Positions 18,503 to 26,278 are shown, numbered from the stretch's first letter. The stretch: 64,000 nucleotides of DNA from CAVSRC01 sp963785065 (GCA_963785065.1 CAWATX010000002.1:1984001-2048000); one strand, 5' to 3'. Translations and numbers: made by a program. Notes: a model not told the origin generated them from the sequence alone.

Positions 18503-18517
18503 CTCAAGGCGGCTAGC

Positions 18518-18535
18518 TAGGTAGTTTCCGAGCCT
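18518..18535 (+). promoter_or_regulatory. Island motif copy 1 (TAGGTAGTTTCCGAGCCT)
   Basis: One of 12 copies of an 18-bp motif with consensus TGAGTAGTTTCCGAGCCT. It points toward the gene pair starting at 18838 and is preceded by the IS481-like remnant. A structured stretch lies between the motif and the gene. Confidence 0.55.
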
Positions 18536-18633
18536 CGCGTGGATCTTGTTTTAAGCGTTTGATGAACGAGTGGCGCTTATGGCCGCGAACTAGCGCCGCG
18601 TTTTACAGGAATTTTGGGCTGCGGGTCAGTGGC

Positions 18634-18738
18634 GACCTCTCTGGGTCTCCCGCGCGCAGAGCCGAGTTAAGGCTCCAGCCCCCGCTAAGGTTACGCTGAG
18701 AGAGGCCAGTTTAGGTGGAGACTTCCCCGACGGGAAGT
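18634..18738 (+). ncRNA. Possible structured leader or small RNA
   Basis: Between motif copy 1 and the next gene the DNA can fold: CCTCTCT (18634-) pairs with AGAGAGG (ending near 18705) around an inner GAGCC-GGCTC hairpin (18659-18675), followed by the perfect hairpin ACTTCCC-CGAC-GGGAAGT (18721-18738). No reading frame is evident. I do not recognise a known RNA family. Confidence 0.25.
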
Positions 18739-18837
18739 TATGCGACCGACCCTCTCCAGCTCTCTCAAAAAGACTTCTCGCTGCAGTCACACCGCTAGCC
18801 TGATGCCGAATTCTTTGGCGTCAAAAGTGGCGGCTTA

Positions 18838-19197
18838 ATGGTTCAGGAGATTGCCATGTCCGATCGAGTCCTGCGACCCCGCGAAGCGATGTCGATCGTT
18901 CACAGTCAATCGAACGGTCCCCGCTCGACCCCGCCTTCTTCGGCTTGCTTATACCTAACGGTGGGGCTGATTGCCTTGGGTGCAATTGGCTTTTCGTATT
19001 GGATGTTTGCTTCCTACCCTCGGCCGGCGTTCACGATGACATCAGCCATGTCGGCCCCAACCGCTGGCCCAGCGGCGACCTCTGGCGACGTGCCGTACCC
19101 GCTAGATCGCCCGGCATCCGACAATCGCCCTCGCGATTCCGCGCCAGCGCAGGCCTCGCAGGCGCCGTCCCCGGTCTCGATCCAGCCCTCGCAATAG
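18838..19197 (+). CDS. Hypothetical single-pass membrane protein
   Basis: The frame gives 119 residues with one membrane segment (LYLTVGLIALGAIGFSYWMF) and a proline/serine/alanine-rich tail that would lie outside the cytoplasm. An ATG at 18856 is an alternative start. I do not recognise the family. The next gene starts 10 nt later and has the same style (one membrane segment plus a Pro-rich tail), so they form a pair. Motif copy 1 lies about 300 bp upstream in the same orientation. Confidence 0.5.
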   Translation: MVQEIAMSDRVLRPREAMSIVHSQSNGPRSTPPSSACLYLTVGLIALGAIGFSYWMFASYPRPAFTMTSAMSAPTAGPAATSGDVPYPLDRPASDNRPRDSAPAQASQAPSPVSIQPSQ

Positions 19198-19206
19198 GAG
19201 CAAAAC

Positions 19207-19485
19207 ATGTCAGTTCCATCACAGCTGAAGGCGGCGATGTTGGGGGCAATCGGCGGTGGAGTCAGTGCCGCCATCGTGGTCTTTGCGTTGGGCAGTTGGA
19301 TCACGGGCAATGCGGCCGACACGGTCGCGGCGCCGTCGATTGATGCTGCGGCCCTCGGTGAGTTCGGTCCAACCTACGACACGCTTTTCGCACCGCCGGA
19401 CTACCCAACACTCCTCTCTCCAAATCCTGCTCCGACGGGGCCGCCGTCTGCGCAGAGCAGTTCGCTGGCGGTCATAAGAACGTAA
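19207..19485 (+). CDS. Hypothetical small membrane protein
   Basis: The protein is 92 residues with a glycine-rich hydrophobic segment (AAMLGAIGGGVSAAIVVFALGSWI) near the N-terminus and a Pro/Ser-rich tail. A GGAG site precedes the start at 19207. It probably forms an operon with 18838-19197. No family assignment is possible from what I can see. Confidence 0.5.
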   Translation: MSVPSQLKAAMLGAIGGGVSAAIVVFALGSWITGNAADTVAAPSIDAAALGEFGPTYDTLFAPPDYPTLLSPNPAPTGPPSAQSSSLAVIRT

Positions 19486-19528
19486 CGCCGGCAATCTTGC
19501 GCCTGCGTTTTAACCTCTTGGGTTGGTG

Positions 19529-19624
19529 ATGAAGGCTGCCATGCTCAAACGAGCTTTTCTGTTCGCCGCAATCAACCTAGTCGTGGGAAGGTTGCTGGCC
19601 GCCCCCTATTTCTTGATCCGATGA
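19529..19624 (+). CDS. Possible 31-residue membrane peptide
   Basis: The frame starts at ATG 19529 and encodes MKAAMLKRAFLFAAINLVVG and 11 more residues, enough for one membrane helix. There is a weak purine-rich stretch upstream. Size and lack of homologues known to me make this speculative. Confidence 0.2.
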   Translation: MKAAMLKRAFLFAAINLVVGRLLAAPYFLIR

Positions 19625-19666
19625 AAGGGATCAATTCGGCCTGTCGATGCCAGCCGGGCTCGGCTG

Positions 19667-19846
19667 TCAGCGTATTTGAACCCGTTTCAGGAGCTCCCAC
19701 ACGGGAACCGCGGTCACGCCGCCGACAACGCCGCTCAGGTAGCTGGGAATGTCGGTGTTAAAGAGCGAGCGCCACAGCAAACCGGCGAGAAGACTTGTCA
19801 ACAGCATGGTCACGAGCGTGATCAGCAATCTCTGCCAGAGCGGCAT
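19667..19846 (-). CDS. Hypothetical two-helix small membrane protein
   Basis: The 59-residue protein begins at ATG 19846, which has the ribosome-binding site GGGAGAGA; a longer start would add charged residues without a site. It contains two hydrophobic segments (LLITLVTMLLTSLLAGLLW and YLSGVVGGVTAVPVW) and ends ELLKRVQIR. The family is not recognised. It is one of many tiny membrane proteins of the island. Confidence 0.5.
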   Translation of the reverse strand: MPLWQRLLITLVTMLLTSLLAGLLWRSLFNTDIPSYLSGVVGGVTAVPVWELLKRVQIR

Positions 19847-19922
19847 GTCATCTCTCCCTGTCTTCACCATGAGCGTCGTCAACTGACCAGCTTTGCCTTG
19901 TATCGCTGCATGGTCGCCACCG

Positions 19923-20624
19923 TCAGATGACCGTGCCGAATAACTTCCCGATACCGGCGGTGAGCGCCATCGCCAAGGCGCCCCAGAATGTCACGCGGGC
20001 CGTGGCACGCAGAATGTTTGCACCACCGGCTCTTCCGCCGATCGCCCCCAGAAGCGCAAGGAAGCCCAAAGACGCCGCCGATACGATCGGGACAAGTGCA
20101 TCCGCGGGTGACATGACAACCATGAGCAAAGGCATGGCTGCACCGGCGGAAAACGTCACGGCCGATGTCAGTGCCGCTTGCACCGGACGGGCGATGGTGA
20201 CTTCCGAGATCCCAAGCTCGTCGCGGGCGTGGGCCGCCAGCGCATCTTTCGCCATCAGCTGCTGGGCAACCTGCCGCGCAAGCGCCTGATCGACTCCACG
20301 TTTGACGTAGATATCGGTAAGCTCATCAAGCTCGAACGCGGGATTCTCCATCAATTCCTTGCGCTCGCGTGCGAGATCCGCCCGTTCGGTATCAGATTGC
20401 GAGCTGACCGACACATATTCGCCGGCAGCCATCGACATGGCGCCGGCCACCAGGCCGGCGACGCCAGCGATCAAGACGGCATTTTGCGTCGCAGCCGCCG
20501 CGGCGACGCCGACAATCAGGCTTGCGGTCGAGATGATGCCGTCGTTTGCTCCAAGCACCGCAGCTCGTAGCCAGCCGATGCGGTCGACGAAGTGATTTTC
20601 CGGCTGCGGACGAAGGCGACTCAT
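19923..20624 (-). CDS. VIT1/CCC1-family transporter
   Basis: The 233-residue membrane protein belongs to the VIT/CCC1 family of Fe(II)/Mn(II) transporters. It begins with HFVDRIGWLRAAVLGANDGIISTASLIVGVA, the conserved first helix, has MSMAAGEYVSVSSQSD, a cytoplasmic middle segment rich in Glu and Ala that could bind metal, and three more helices at the C-terminus. It probably moves iron or manganese out of the cytoplasm and so limits oxidative stress. It lies 19 nt downstream of the 54-residue membrane protein gene on the same strand and is probably co-transcribed with it. Confidence 0.88.
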   Translation of the reverse strand: MSRLRPQPENHFVDRIGWLRAAVLGANDGIISTASLIVGVAAAAATQNAVLIAGVAGLVAGAMSMAAGEYVSVSSQSDTERADLARERKELMENPAFELDELTDIYVKRGVDQALARQVAQQLMAKDALAAHARDELGISEVTIARPVQAALTSAVTFSAGAAMPLLMVVMSPADALVPIVSAASLGFLALLGAIGGRAGGANILRATARVTFWGALAMALTAGIGKLFGTVI

Positions 20625-20643
20625 CTGGGGCGCCTCCTTCAGC

Positions 20644-20808
20644 TCAGATCCGCCCTATCAGCATCAGAACGACAACGATGATCAGGATGGTGCCGATGAG
20701 CCCGATCCCGCCATGACCAAATCCGTAGCCGTAGCCACCGAAGCGGCCACTGAAGCCACCGAGCAGGAAGATGACGAGAATGATGACGAGGATGAGGCCA
20801 ATTGACAT
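20644..20808 (-). CDS. 54-residue DUF3309-like membrane protein, copy 1
   Basis: The protein starts MSIGLILVIILVIFLLGG, has a Gly/Tyr/Phe-rich hinge (GRFGGYGYGFGHGG) and a second hydrophobic segment ending LIGRI. It was found by reading the minus strand directly. A close paralogue lies at 29960-30124: the first ~34 residues are nearly identical. Small two-helix proteins of this DUF3309-like type are common in alphaproteobacteria and have no known function. It is upstream of, and probably co-transcribed with, the VIT transporter. Confidence 0.7.
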   Translation of the reverse strand: MSIGLILVIILVIFLLGGFSGRFGGYGYGFGHGGIGLIGTILIIVVVLMLIGRI

Positions 20809-21257
20809 GCACGATCTCCGTTGTTGGCCGACCGAACCACCGCTCGGCCGGCGAGATGATATGCGACGTTATCCGTGCTCTCTCTGCAATTCCGTCGCCG
20901 ATGGATGATCGGTCGCGGGACGACGGGGCTTTCACCTTTGCGGCCTTTCAAGCGCGCCTTCAGATCACGGACACTCATGGTCGTTCTCCATTGTCGCCCT
21001 TGTCCCGGAACGCCTGCGGCAGGTCCCAATGGTACACCGGCCCGGTCGGCACGGCGGCGCTCGCCTTGCCGCTCGTTGAGACCCGCATCAAGGCAGATCA
21101 ATTCATCGCCGAGATGAAGAAGAAACGGGATCAATTCGAAAGTACTCAAGCCGAGGCCGCCGTCTGACCGTCATCGTCTCGTCGCCAGCCAGAATACGGC
21201 TACCTCCCCCGTGGGAGTCGGGCGACGCGTGCTGCGCGGATAGGAGACAAGCACCTT
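20809..21257. other. Stretch without convincing gene
   Basis: Only overlapping low-quality frames are present. A + frame ending near 21167 with TRIKADQFIAEMKKKRDQFE looks protein-like over about 30 residues and may be a gene fragment, but I do not recognise it. Confidence 0.35.
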
Positions 21258-21320
21258 TCGCAAAGGCCAAGCTGCGCGAAGACCGCGTCGAAGTGGTCGG
21301 ACCTAAAAGAGGTGTGGACC
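21258..21320 (+). mobile_element. IS3 orfB scar
   Basis: The + strand encodes KAKLREDRVEVVGP, nearly identical in protein and DNA to the internal segment of the truncated OrfB (minus strand, about 17330-17395). Only ~60 bp of the element survive. This shows an earlier IS3 insertion or rearrangement in the middle of the island. Confidence 0.6.
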
Positions 21321-21373
21321 ATGTCTCGCGCTCTTTTCGGGCGTCGACGAGAGTCGTGCCCGGCCCGACGGCT

Positions 21374-21628
21374 TCAGGCTCTTCGCACCAACCGGACGAT
21401 GGCGAGCAGAATGATCGCGCCGATTGCCGAAGAGATGATGGCTGCGACAATCCCACTTCCGAGACTGACGCCAAGCATCGGAAACAGCCATCCCGCTATA
21501 ATGGCACCCACGACGCCAACGATCAGGTCACCAACCAAGCCGAAGCCGCCGCCGCGCATCACCTGGCCCGCGAGCCAACCGGCAACGACGCCAACGATGA
21601 CAAAAATGAACAGACTCTCGACGGTCAT
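21374..21628 (-). CDS. GlsB/YeaQ/YmgE-family stress membrane protein
   Basis: The 84-residue protein has the family pattern MTVESLFIFVIVGVVAGWLA, a Gly-rich loop (QVMRGGGFGLVGDLIVGVVGAIIAGWL) and a third helix. This transglycosylase-associated or GlsB-like family is induced by stress in many bacteria, and its mechanism is unclear. I start at ATG 21628, which has a GGAGGG site. A second, more divergent member of the family is at 29378-29653. Confidence 0.85.
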   Translation of the reverse strand: MTVESLFIFVIVGVVAGWLAGQVMRGGGFGLVGDLIVGVVGAIIAGWLFPMLGVSLGSGIVAAIISSAIGAIILLAIVRLVRRA

Positions 21629-21839
21629 TACACCCTCCTCGCGTTGAAATACGACCAGTTCCGGGACATGTGCGTCCACAACGATCGGCGCAGATTGCCT
21701 TGAGGTCTTTCTGCATCTTCCGAGATCGTTGCCACGGGGAACCCCACCACGGGGGCACCCCCTGCTTTTCGATCATCATCGATGATCGTTGCCGGCGCGG
21801 CAGAACCCTCGCAACGCCGGCCTGTACTGTATCGCCAGC

Positions 21840-22271
21840 TCAGCGGCCAAAGCCGAAGAAGAACGAGAAGTTTGGCCGATCATGCCAGCGATCGTCACGA
21901 TACCAGCGCCGGCCGTCATACCAGGCCCCATAGCGATCGTCCCACCGTGGACGCGCTACGTAACCGCTCCGCGGCGGTGCCTGCCGATACACGGTTGTCG
22001 GCGGGCGGTAGTAGGCGCCTGAACTGACATAGCGTGCGGAAACCCAGCCCACATGGCCCCGATAGTTCACGTTGCACCAACTCGCGCAGTGATAGATGTC
22101 AAGGGCAGCACCGGCGGGGATGACCAGGATCCTGCTATATTCGGTCCCGGGCCCCGTGCGCAGGTTGACACTGCCGGTGGCATTTCCGGAAGCGGCGCTT
22201 GCCGCACCCGGCAGCGCAGCCGCGGCAGCTGCGAATAATCCCGCGATCATCAGGCTTCGAAGATTGGTCAT
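21840..22271 (-). CDS. Secreted SH3-domain protein
   Basis: The 143-residue protein has a cleavable signal peptide (ending near GAASAASG) and one bacterial SH3 domain (GSVNLRTGPGTEYSRILVIPAGAALDIYHC...CNVNYRGHVGWVSARYV). It ends in a Tyr/Arg/Trp-rich tail with repeated DDR and YR pairs. SH3 domains of this type bind peptidoglycan or other envelope partners. Motif copy 2 points at this gene from 64 bp upstream. Confidence 0.85.
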   Translation of the reverse strand: MTNLRSLMIAGLFAAAAAALPGAASAASGNATGSVNLRTGPGTEYSRILVIPAGAALDIYHCASWCNVNYRGHVGWVSARYVSSGAYYRPPTTVYRQAPPRSGYVARPRWDDRYGAWYDGRRWYRDDRWHDRPNFSFFFGFGR

Positions 22272-22334
22272 CAGTTCTCTCCTTGTCGGAAAGCCAATCT
22301 CGCGGCAGCTAACTCCTTTGCCTTGGCCAGTGTC

Positions 22335-22352
22335 AGGCTCGGAAACTACTCA
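22335..22352 (-). promoter_or_regulatory. Island motif copy 2 (TGAGTAGTTTCCGAGCCT)
   Basis: A perfect consensus copy on the minus strand, 64 bp upstream of the SH3-domain gene and oriented toward it. The 50 bp before it are also similar to those before motif copy 4 (25282-25350). Confidence 0.6.
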
Positions 22353-22591
22353 GTCTGCCTTGAGCAACCCGATGTCATCGTCGGCAAGCATGAAGTCCGA
22401 AATCTATCGCACCCAAACTTGGTGTCCGTGAAACCGGCGGCAGCTCAATTCCGCCAACAGATTACCAACGATTGGTCGCAACGGTGCGTGTCGTGGCCCG
22501 ATGATCAAGATTGCGATCCCATTCTCCAGCGCGCCCCCAAGGTTCAGCCCACGCCCCGGTGAAAGACACGCCGGGCAGCTGCGCCGCGACC
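22353..22591. other. Intergenic stretch between divergent island genes
   Basis: No gene is evident. It contains a segment (about 22400-22560) that resembles insertion-sequence flanking DNA in style, but I could not assign it to an element. Confidence 0.35.
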
Positions 22592-22609
22592 TAGGTGTTT
22601 TCCGAACCT
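22592..22609 (+). promoter_or_regulatory. Island motif copy 3, divergent (TAGGTGTTTTCCGAACCT)
   Basis: A weaker match (four differences from consensus) that still keeps the TTTCCGA core and the CCT end. It lies 162 bp upstream of the OmpA-family gene, in its orientation. Confidence 0.4.
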
Positions 22610-22770
22610 CCTCCGGGTCCGCGCTGATCGATATTGTTCATTCCAGCGTGTAGCCCGACCGGCTGTTGCGCGACGTGGCTTTCACACTAGCGGCCGTTCG
22701 AGTTCGTCTGGCCAAAAGCCGGGCGCGGCAGGCCGCCCAAGCACCTATGAACGTGCGAAGGATCTTATCG

Positions 22771-24384
22771 ATGAATCTATTGAAAACCGTGCTTTACGCC
22801 GGTGCGGCGGTCGCCTTGCTAGCGCCGGCCGCGGCGAGTGCCGCGCCGAAAACGCCGGCGATCGCGCTGGCGCAGGCGCACACGGAAACCTCCGACGCCG
22901 TTGCCATCGCCAAGGCGAAGGTCGAGGCGGCGCGCAAGGCGTTGCGCGAAGCCGCGACCAGCGGACAGGGCGTCGCGGAAGCAAAGCAGGCGCTTGATTC
23001 GGCCATGAAGGAACTGGCTCAGGCCAAAGCTGCACAAAGGGCGGCTCCGCCTGTAGCCAACGCCACGCCGTCGCCCGATCAGAAGCCGCCGGCGAATGCA
23101 GCCGAGACTCTTCCGTTGCCGAAGAAACGCCCCGCCAACACCGCGGTTCAACCACCCGCGGCCGAAGCCCCTTCGGGCGATCAGCAAGCGCCCGCAGACG
23201 CCGCAGCGCCTGCTGCGATCGAGCCACCGGCGGCGAATGCCGCCGAGACTCCGCCGGCGCCGAAGAAACGCCCCACCAGCACCGCGGTTCAGCCACCTGC
23301 GGGTCAGAACCAGCCGTCCACCGCTGGCACGGCGCCAGCAATGGCAAATCCGCCGGCCCCGTTGGCCAGTGGCCAACCTGGTCCGCACGGACCGACATTC
23401 GACCCATCCATGCTCAAGAGACAGCACCCGAAATTTGGAGAGACGCCACCGGCCGATGCCAAGGTCAAGCTGCCGACGGATGAGGCTGCGATTCCCAAGG
23501 GCGGCGAAATCAATGCCGGCGCCGGCCGCACGATCGTGAAGGAAGCCGACGGCCAGGTCACGATACGTCACGACGATGCCAGCCGGTTTGTCCGGCCGGG
23601 CGGGAAGGTCGACCAGCAGAAGGACCCCAACGGCACCATTACGACGACGGTCAACCGCCCGGACGGCGCCCAAGTGGTGACCATCAAGGACGCGAGCGGC
23701 AACATCCTCCAGCGCTACCGGAAGGGCCGGGACGGCAGCGTCGAGGTGCTGATCGGTGCCGTGGAGCCACAGCGCGGCGCGCGTACACCACCACCAGCGC
23801 CGAAGCCGCAAGGGCCGTCGATCACCTTCGATTTCGGCAGTCGGTTGCCGCCGTTGCGGCTGACGATCCCACGCAACGACTACATCGTCGAAAGCAGCCG
23901 TGCGTCGCGCCGGCAGCTCGAGCAGACATTCGCAGCACCGCCCGTCGAACAGGTGGAACGGCCCTATACCTTGGAGGAGATCCGACGGAGCGACCGCATT
24001 CGCAACAAGGTGCGCCGTGTCGACTTTGACGCCGTGACCTTTGAGTTCGGCAGTGCCGTCCTGCCCGACGACCAGATCCCGCAGACGCAAAAGGTCGGCG
24101 AGGCGATGCGTGCCGTGCTCGACAAGGACCCGAACCAGGTATTCCTGATCGAGGGCTACACCGATGCGGTTGGCTCCGATCTCGCCAACCTGGCGCTCTC
24201 GGATCGGCGGGCGGAAACGGTCGCCGAAATTCTGACGTACTACTTCGGGATTCCGCCCGAGAATCTTATCACCCAGGGCTATGGCGAGCAGTTCCTGAAG
24301 ATAGCGACGTCGGGGCCCGAGCGTCAGAACCGACGCGTAGCATTCCGCAACATCACCCCTCTGATGCGCGTCGGCTCGCAATAG
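22771..24384 (+). CDS. OmpA-family outer-membrane/peptidoglycan-binding protein with Pro/Ala-rich linker
   Basis: The 537-residue protein has a signal peptide (MNLLKTVLYAGAAVALLAPA...SAAP), an Ala/Pro-rich region up to about residue 220 with a duplicated unit (AET-P-PKKRP-TAVQPPA), a middle domain of unknown function, and a C-terminal OmpA peptidoglycan-binding domain (FEFGSAVLPDDQIPQTQKVG...LIEGYTDAVGSDLANLALSDRRAETVA...RRVAF). It probably tethers the envelope to peptidoglycan. I prefer ATG 22771 to 22747 because it starts a clean signal peptide. Motif copy 3 is upstream. Confidence 0.88.
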   Translation: MNLLKTVLYAGAAVALLAPAAASAAPKTPAIALAQAHTETSDAVAIAKAKVEAARKALREAATSGQGVAEAKQALDSAMKELAQAKAAQRAAPPVANATPSPDQKPPANAAETLPLPKKRPANTAVQPPAAEAPSGDQQAPADAAAPAAIEPPAANAAETPPAPKKRPTSTAVQPPAGQNQPSTAGTAPAMANPPAPLASGQPGPHGPTFDPSMLKRQHPKFGETPPADAKVKLPTDEAAIPKGGEINAGAGRTIVKEADGQVTIRHDDASRFVRPGGKVDQQKDPNGTITTTVNRPDGAQVVTIKDASGNILQRYRKGRDGSVEVLIGAVEPQRGARTPPPAPKPQGPSITFDFGSRLPPLRLTIPRNDYIVESSRASRRQLEQTFAAPPVEQVERPYTLEEIRRSDRIRNKVRRVDFDAVTFEFGSAVLPDDQIPQTQKVGEAMRAVLDKDPNQVFLIEGYTDAVGSDLANLALSDRRAETVAEILTYYFGIPPENLITQGYGEQFLKIATSGPERQNRRVAFRNITPLMRVGSQ

Positions 24385-24441
24385 CGGGCAGCCCTACTGC
24401 CGGCGAGAGGCGCGCCCGCAATGGCGCGTCTCTTGCCTCCA

Positions 24442-24479
24442 GGTCAGTGCGCATTCTGAAGGTCAGTGTGCATTCTGAA
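24442..24479 (+). repeat. Tandem 19-bp repeat
   Basis: GGTCAGTGCGCATTCTGAA is followed directly by GGTCAGTGTGCATTCTGAA, one mismatch apart. It lies just after the OmpA-family gene and before IS3 debris; it may mark a rearrangement point. Confidence 0.6.
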
Positions 24480-24516
24480 CCGTCTAGGGATTCTTAGGAG
24501 GCCATTTGGTTTGAGT

Positions 24517-24612
24517 CACGCCGCCATGGCCGGATCTTCCAGCTTAACGCGCAACTCGGCTTCAGTTGGCGGGATGCCGCCGATGGGCTCCAGCAGCCGT
24601 CGACTGGGCCCA
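24517..24612 (-). mobile_element. IS3-type transposase C-terminal scar
   Basis: The minus strand reads RRLLEPIGGIPPTEAELRVKL, the typical C-terminus of IS3-family OrfB proteins, with a stop shortly after. The rest of the element is missing. It is a second IS3 scar in the island. Confidence 0.6.
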
Positions 24613-24656
24613 AGTATGCATTTTGGCAAAGGCCGCTTCGCCAAGAGGTGTCAACA

Positions 24657-25088
24657 ATGACAGGAGCGCTTCTGGCCGGCGCGGTCTACTTCGTGATTGT
24701 CTTCGCAGCCGCCTTTGGGCTCGGTGTTGTGCGCGTCACTTTCCTCGTCCCTGCGGCCGGCAGCCTGTTGGCAACATTGCTCGAACTTCCCTTCACCCTC
24801 GCCGCTTCATGGATCGTTTGCAGCTGGCTCATACGCATTTTTGGCGCTCGGTCGCTGAGTCAGGCGATCGGAATGGGGACAAGCGCCTTCGCTCTGCTGA
24901 TGGTCACTGAAGCCGCGGGATCGATCCTGTTGTTCAGCCGCAGCCTTGTGGATCACATCGGTTCATGGGCGACACTGGCCGGCGGTGTGGGCCTGGCGGG
25001 TCAAATTGCATTCGGCCTGTTCCCGGTCGTCCAATATCTGCGGAACACCACCGTGCCCACGCGCTCCCTGGCACCGCCAGGCGAATAG
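24657..25088 (+). CDS. Hypothetical four-helix membrane protein
   Basis: The 143-residue protein has about four hydrophobic segments (GALLAGAVYFVIVFAAAFGLG, LLATLLELPFTLAASWIVCSWLI, FALLMVTEAAGSILLF and ATLAGGVGLAGQIAFGLFPVV). I use ATG 24657, 9 nt after AAGAGG, not GTG 24648. The family is not recognised with confidence. No copy of the 18-bp motif lies directly upstream, only IS debris. Confidence 0.65.
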   Translation: MTGALLAGAVYFVIVFAAAFGLGVVRVTFLVPAAGSLLATLLELPFTLAASWIVCSWLIRIFGARSLSQAIGMGTSAFALLMVTEAAGSILLFSRSLVDHIGSWATLAGGVGLAGQIAFGLFPVVQYLRNTTVPTRSLAPPGE

Positions 25089-25281
25089 CCAACGGCCCGG
25101 CCAGTTCCTTAGGTCTTCCCCATATATTGTTCCGTACATGCCGACGGTCCCTTGAAGGCACTTTCCACAGACGGCGTTGAGCTCTGAACAACTTCCGGAG
25201 ATCGATCGACCATGAGCAAGCTCTGGTCTGGCAGCACCCAAAGCAAACAGGACGGCGCTCACAAGGCTTAGTGACCTGCTG
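25089..25281. other. Intergenic stretch, nothing recognised
   Basis: No convincing gene is present; a 19-codon frame at 25212 is too short to support. It continues into the duplicated leader segment at 25282. Confidence 0.4.
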
Positions 25282-25350
25282 TTTTGGACTTCAAGCTTGC
25301 CGGCGATGGCATCGAGTTGCTCAAGGCGGGCTGAGTAGTTTCCGAGCCTG
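25282..25350 (+). repeat. Repeat unit ending in motif copy 4
   Basis: This 69-bp segment is about 85% identical to the reverse strand of 22335-22402. Both encode a similar 14-15 codon tail (DFxLAxDxIxLLKAx, then stop), and the TGA of that tail is the first triplet of the 18-bp motif. The similarity therefore goes well beyond the motif and indicates duplication. Confidence 0.6.
25333..25350 (+). promoter_or_regulatory. Island motif copy 4 (TGAGTAGTTTCCGAGCCT)
   Basis: A perfect consensus copy, followed 97 nt later by the C-rich-loop hairpin at 25448. The first downstream protein genes are the small membrane proteins at 25677 and 25855. Confidence 0.6.
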
Positions 25351-25493
25351 TTCCTGGCAATCGTTCGTCAGCTATGGTTCTGCATGGAGGAGATCCCTTC
25401 AGATCGCAGCACAGCCTCACGCCCCCGCCGGGTGCTACTGCGACCAGCCCGTGACCGGTCGTCAAAGCCCCCCCGCCTCCGACCGGTCACGGG
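25351..25493 (+). ncRNA. Candidate small RNA/structured leader with C-rich hairpin loop
   Basis: The stretch ends in a perfect 13-bp stem (CCCGTGACCGGTC ... GACCGGTCACGGG, 25448-25493) whose 20-nt loop contains CCCCCCC and CCTCC. A homologous stretch is found after motif copy 5 on the minus strand (29701-29840), with the hairpin the same total length (46 nt) and almost the same distance from the motif (97 and 94 nt). C-rich loops are typical of alphaproteobacterial anti-Shine-Dalgarno small RNAs. No T-run follows, so the 3' end is uncertain. Confidence 0.4.
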
Positions 25494-25676
25494 GCTGGCG
25501 AGGTAGCGGGCAGGGAACGTGTCCATCACCAGACGGTCGGGGATGGTTCATCGTGTCACCGAATTCTGCTGCCTGAGCGTCCTGCGGTGCTTTGGGTCGC
25601 CCGCAAGCCCTGATCGAGAGCAGTCCGACAAGACCCAACGGTGCGGCATTCGCCGGAGCTAGAGGGAGTGTCCGAT

Positions 25677-25790
25677 ATGTTGCGGCGCTATTTGGGTATC
25701 TGGGTCGATCTGGGTGTTGTGGTCGGGATCGTTGCGATGTTCGCCATCGTTGCCCTGGTCCTTCTGGGTCATCTGACGGCGGCCGGTTAG
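25677..25790 (+). CDS. 37-residue membrane peptide
   Basis: The frame MLRRYLGIWVDLGVVVGIVA... forms one long membrane helix after a basic start, and ends LTAAG. GAGGGAG stands 8 nt before the ATG. It was read directly from the sequence. Function unknown; it resembles the small stress-induced membrane peptides found elsewhere in this island. It lies about 330 bp downstream of motif copy 4. Confidence 0.5.
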   Translation: MLRRYLGIWVDLGVVVGIVAMFAIVALVLLGHLTAAG

Positions 25791-25854
25791 GCCGCACCTG
25801 GAAGGTGTGGTTCTCCAGAGAGTGTGAACCCACCGAATCTTGAGAAATACAGAT

Positions 25855-26067
25855 ATGCTTTCTCACGCAACCATCGGTCTTGCCGTGCTCGCCGCTGCCA
25901 GCGTTCTGGCCATAGCGGCGGCCGCCTACTCGTCGTCGCCCACCAAGGCCGGCGACAGGTGCGGCGTCTACAGCTGGCCGTACTACCCGACCGAATGCCT
26001 GACGGAAATGGATGGCTCGGTGCCGGCGACGATGATTGCGCGGGTGATCGCGTCGAGTGACCGTTGA
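25855..26067 (+). CDS. Small exported protein of unknown function
   Basis: The 70-residue protein has an N-terminal hydrophobic segment (IGLAVLAAASVLAIAAAAYS) that may be a signal peptide, and a short mature part with two cysteines (DRCGVYSWPYYPTECL). The two-cysteine pattern recalls small envelope proteins of rhizobia. I use ATG 25855 instead of the upstream 25840. Family not recognised. Confidence 0.55.
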   Translation: MLSHATIGLAVLAAASVLAIAAAAYSSSPTKAGDRCGVYSWPYYPTECLTEMDGSVPATMIARVIASSDR

Positions 26068-26278
26068 CCGCTCAGCGTTCCTGTTGCTGCGTCCGAAGAT
26101 GCGGGGATAGCGCTTCGCCCGGCGAAGAAGGCGGAGGATATCACCGCCATCTTCGAACCTGACACTGATAGTTCGTGGGTCGGTGCTCGGGCTTTCTCGA
26201 TATCGTCAAGCCATATAGCTGAGCCCTTTTTGTCGTAAATGGGCGAAGTCAACACTCGTGAGCGAAGGAGGCCCGTCG

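Noticed and set aside
25212..25271. 19-codon frame MSKLWSGSTQ...
   Set aside because: Too short and no ribosome-binding site; cannot be supported as a gene.
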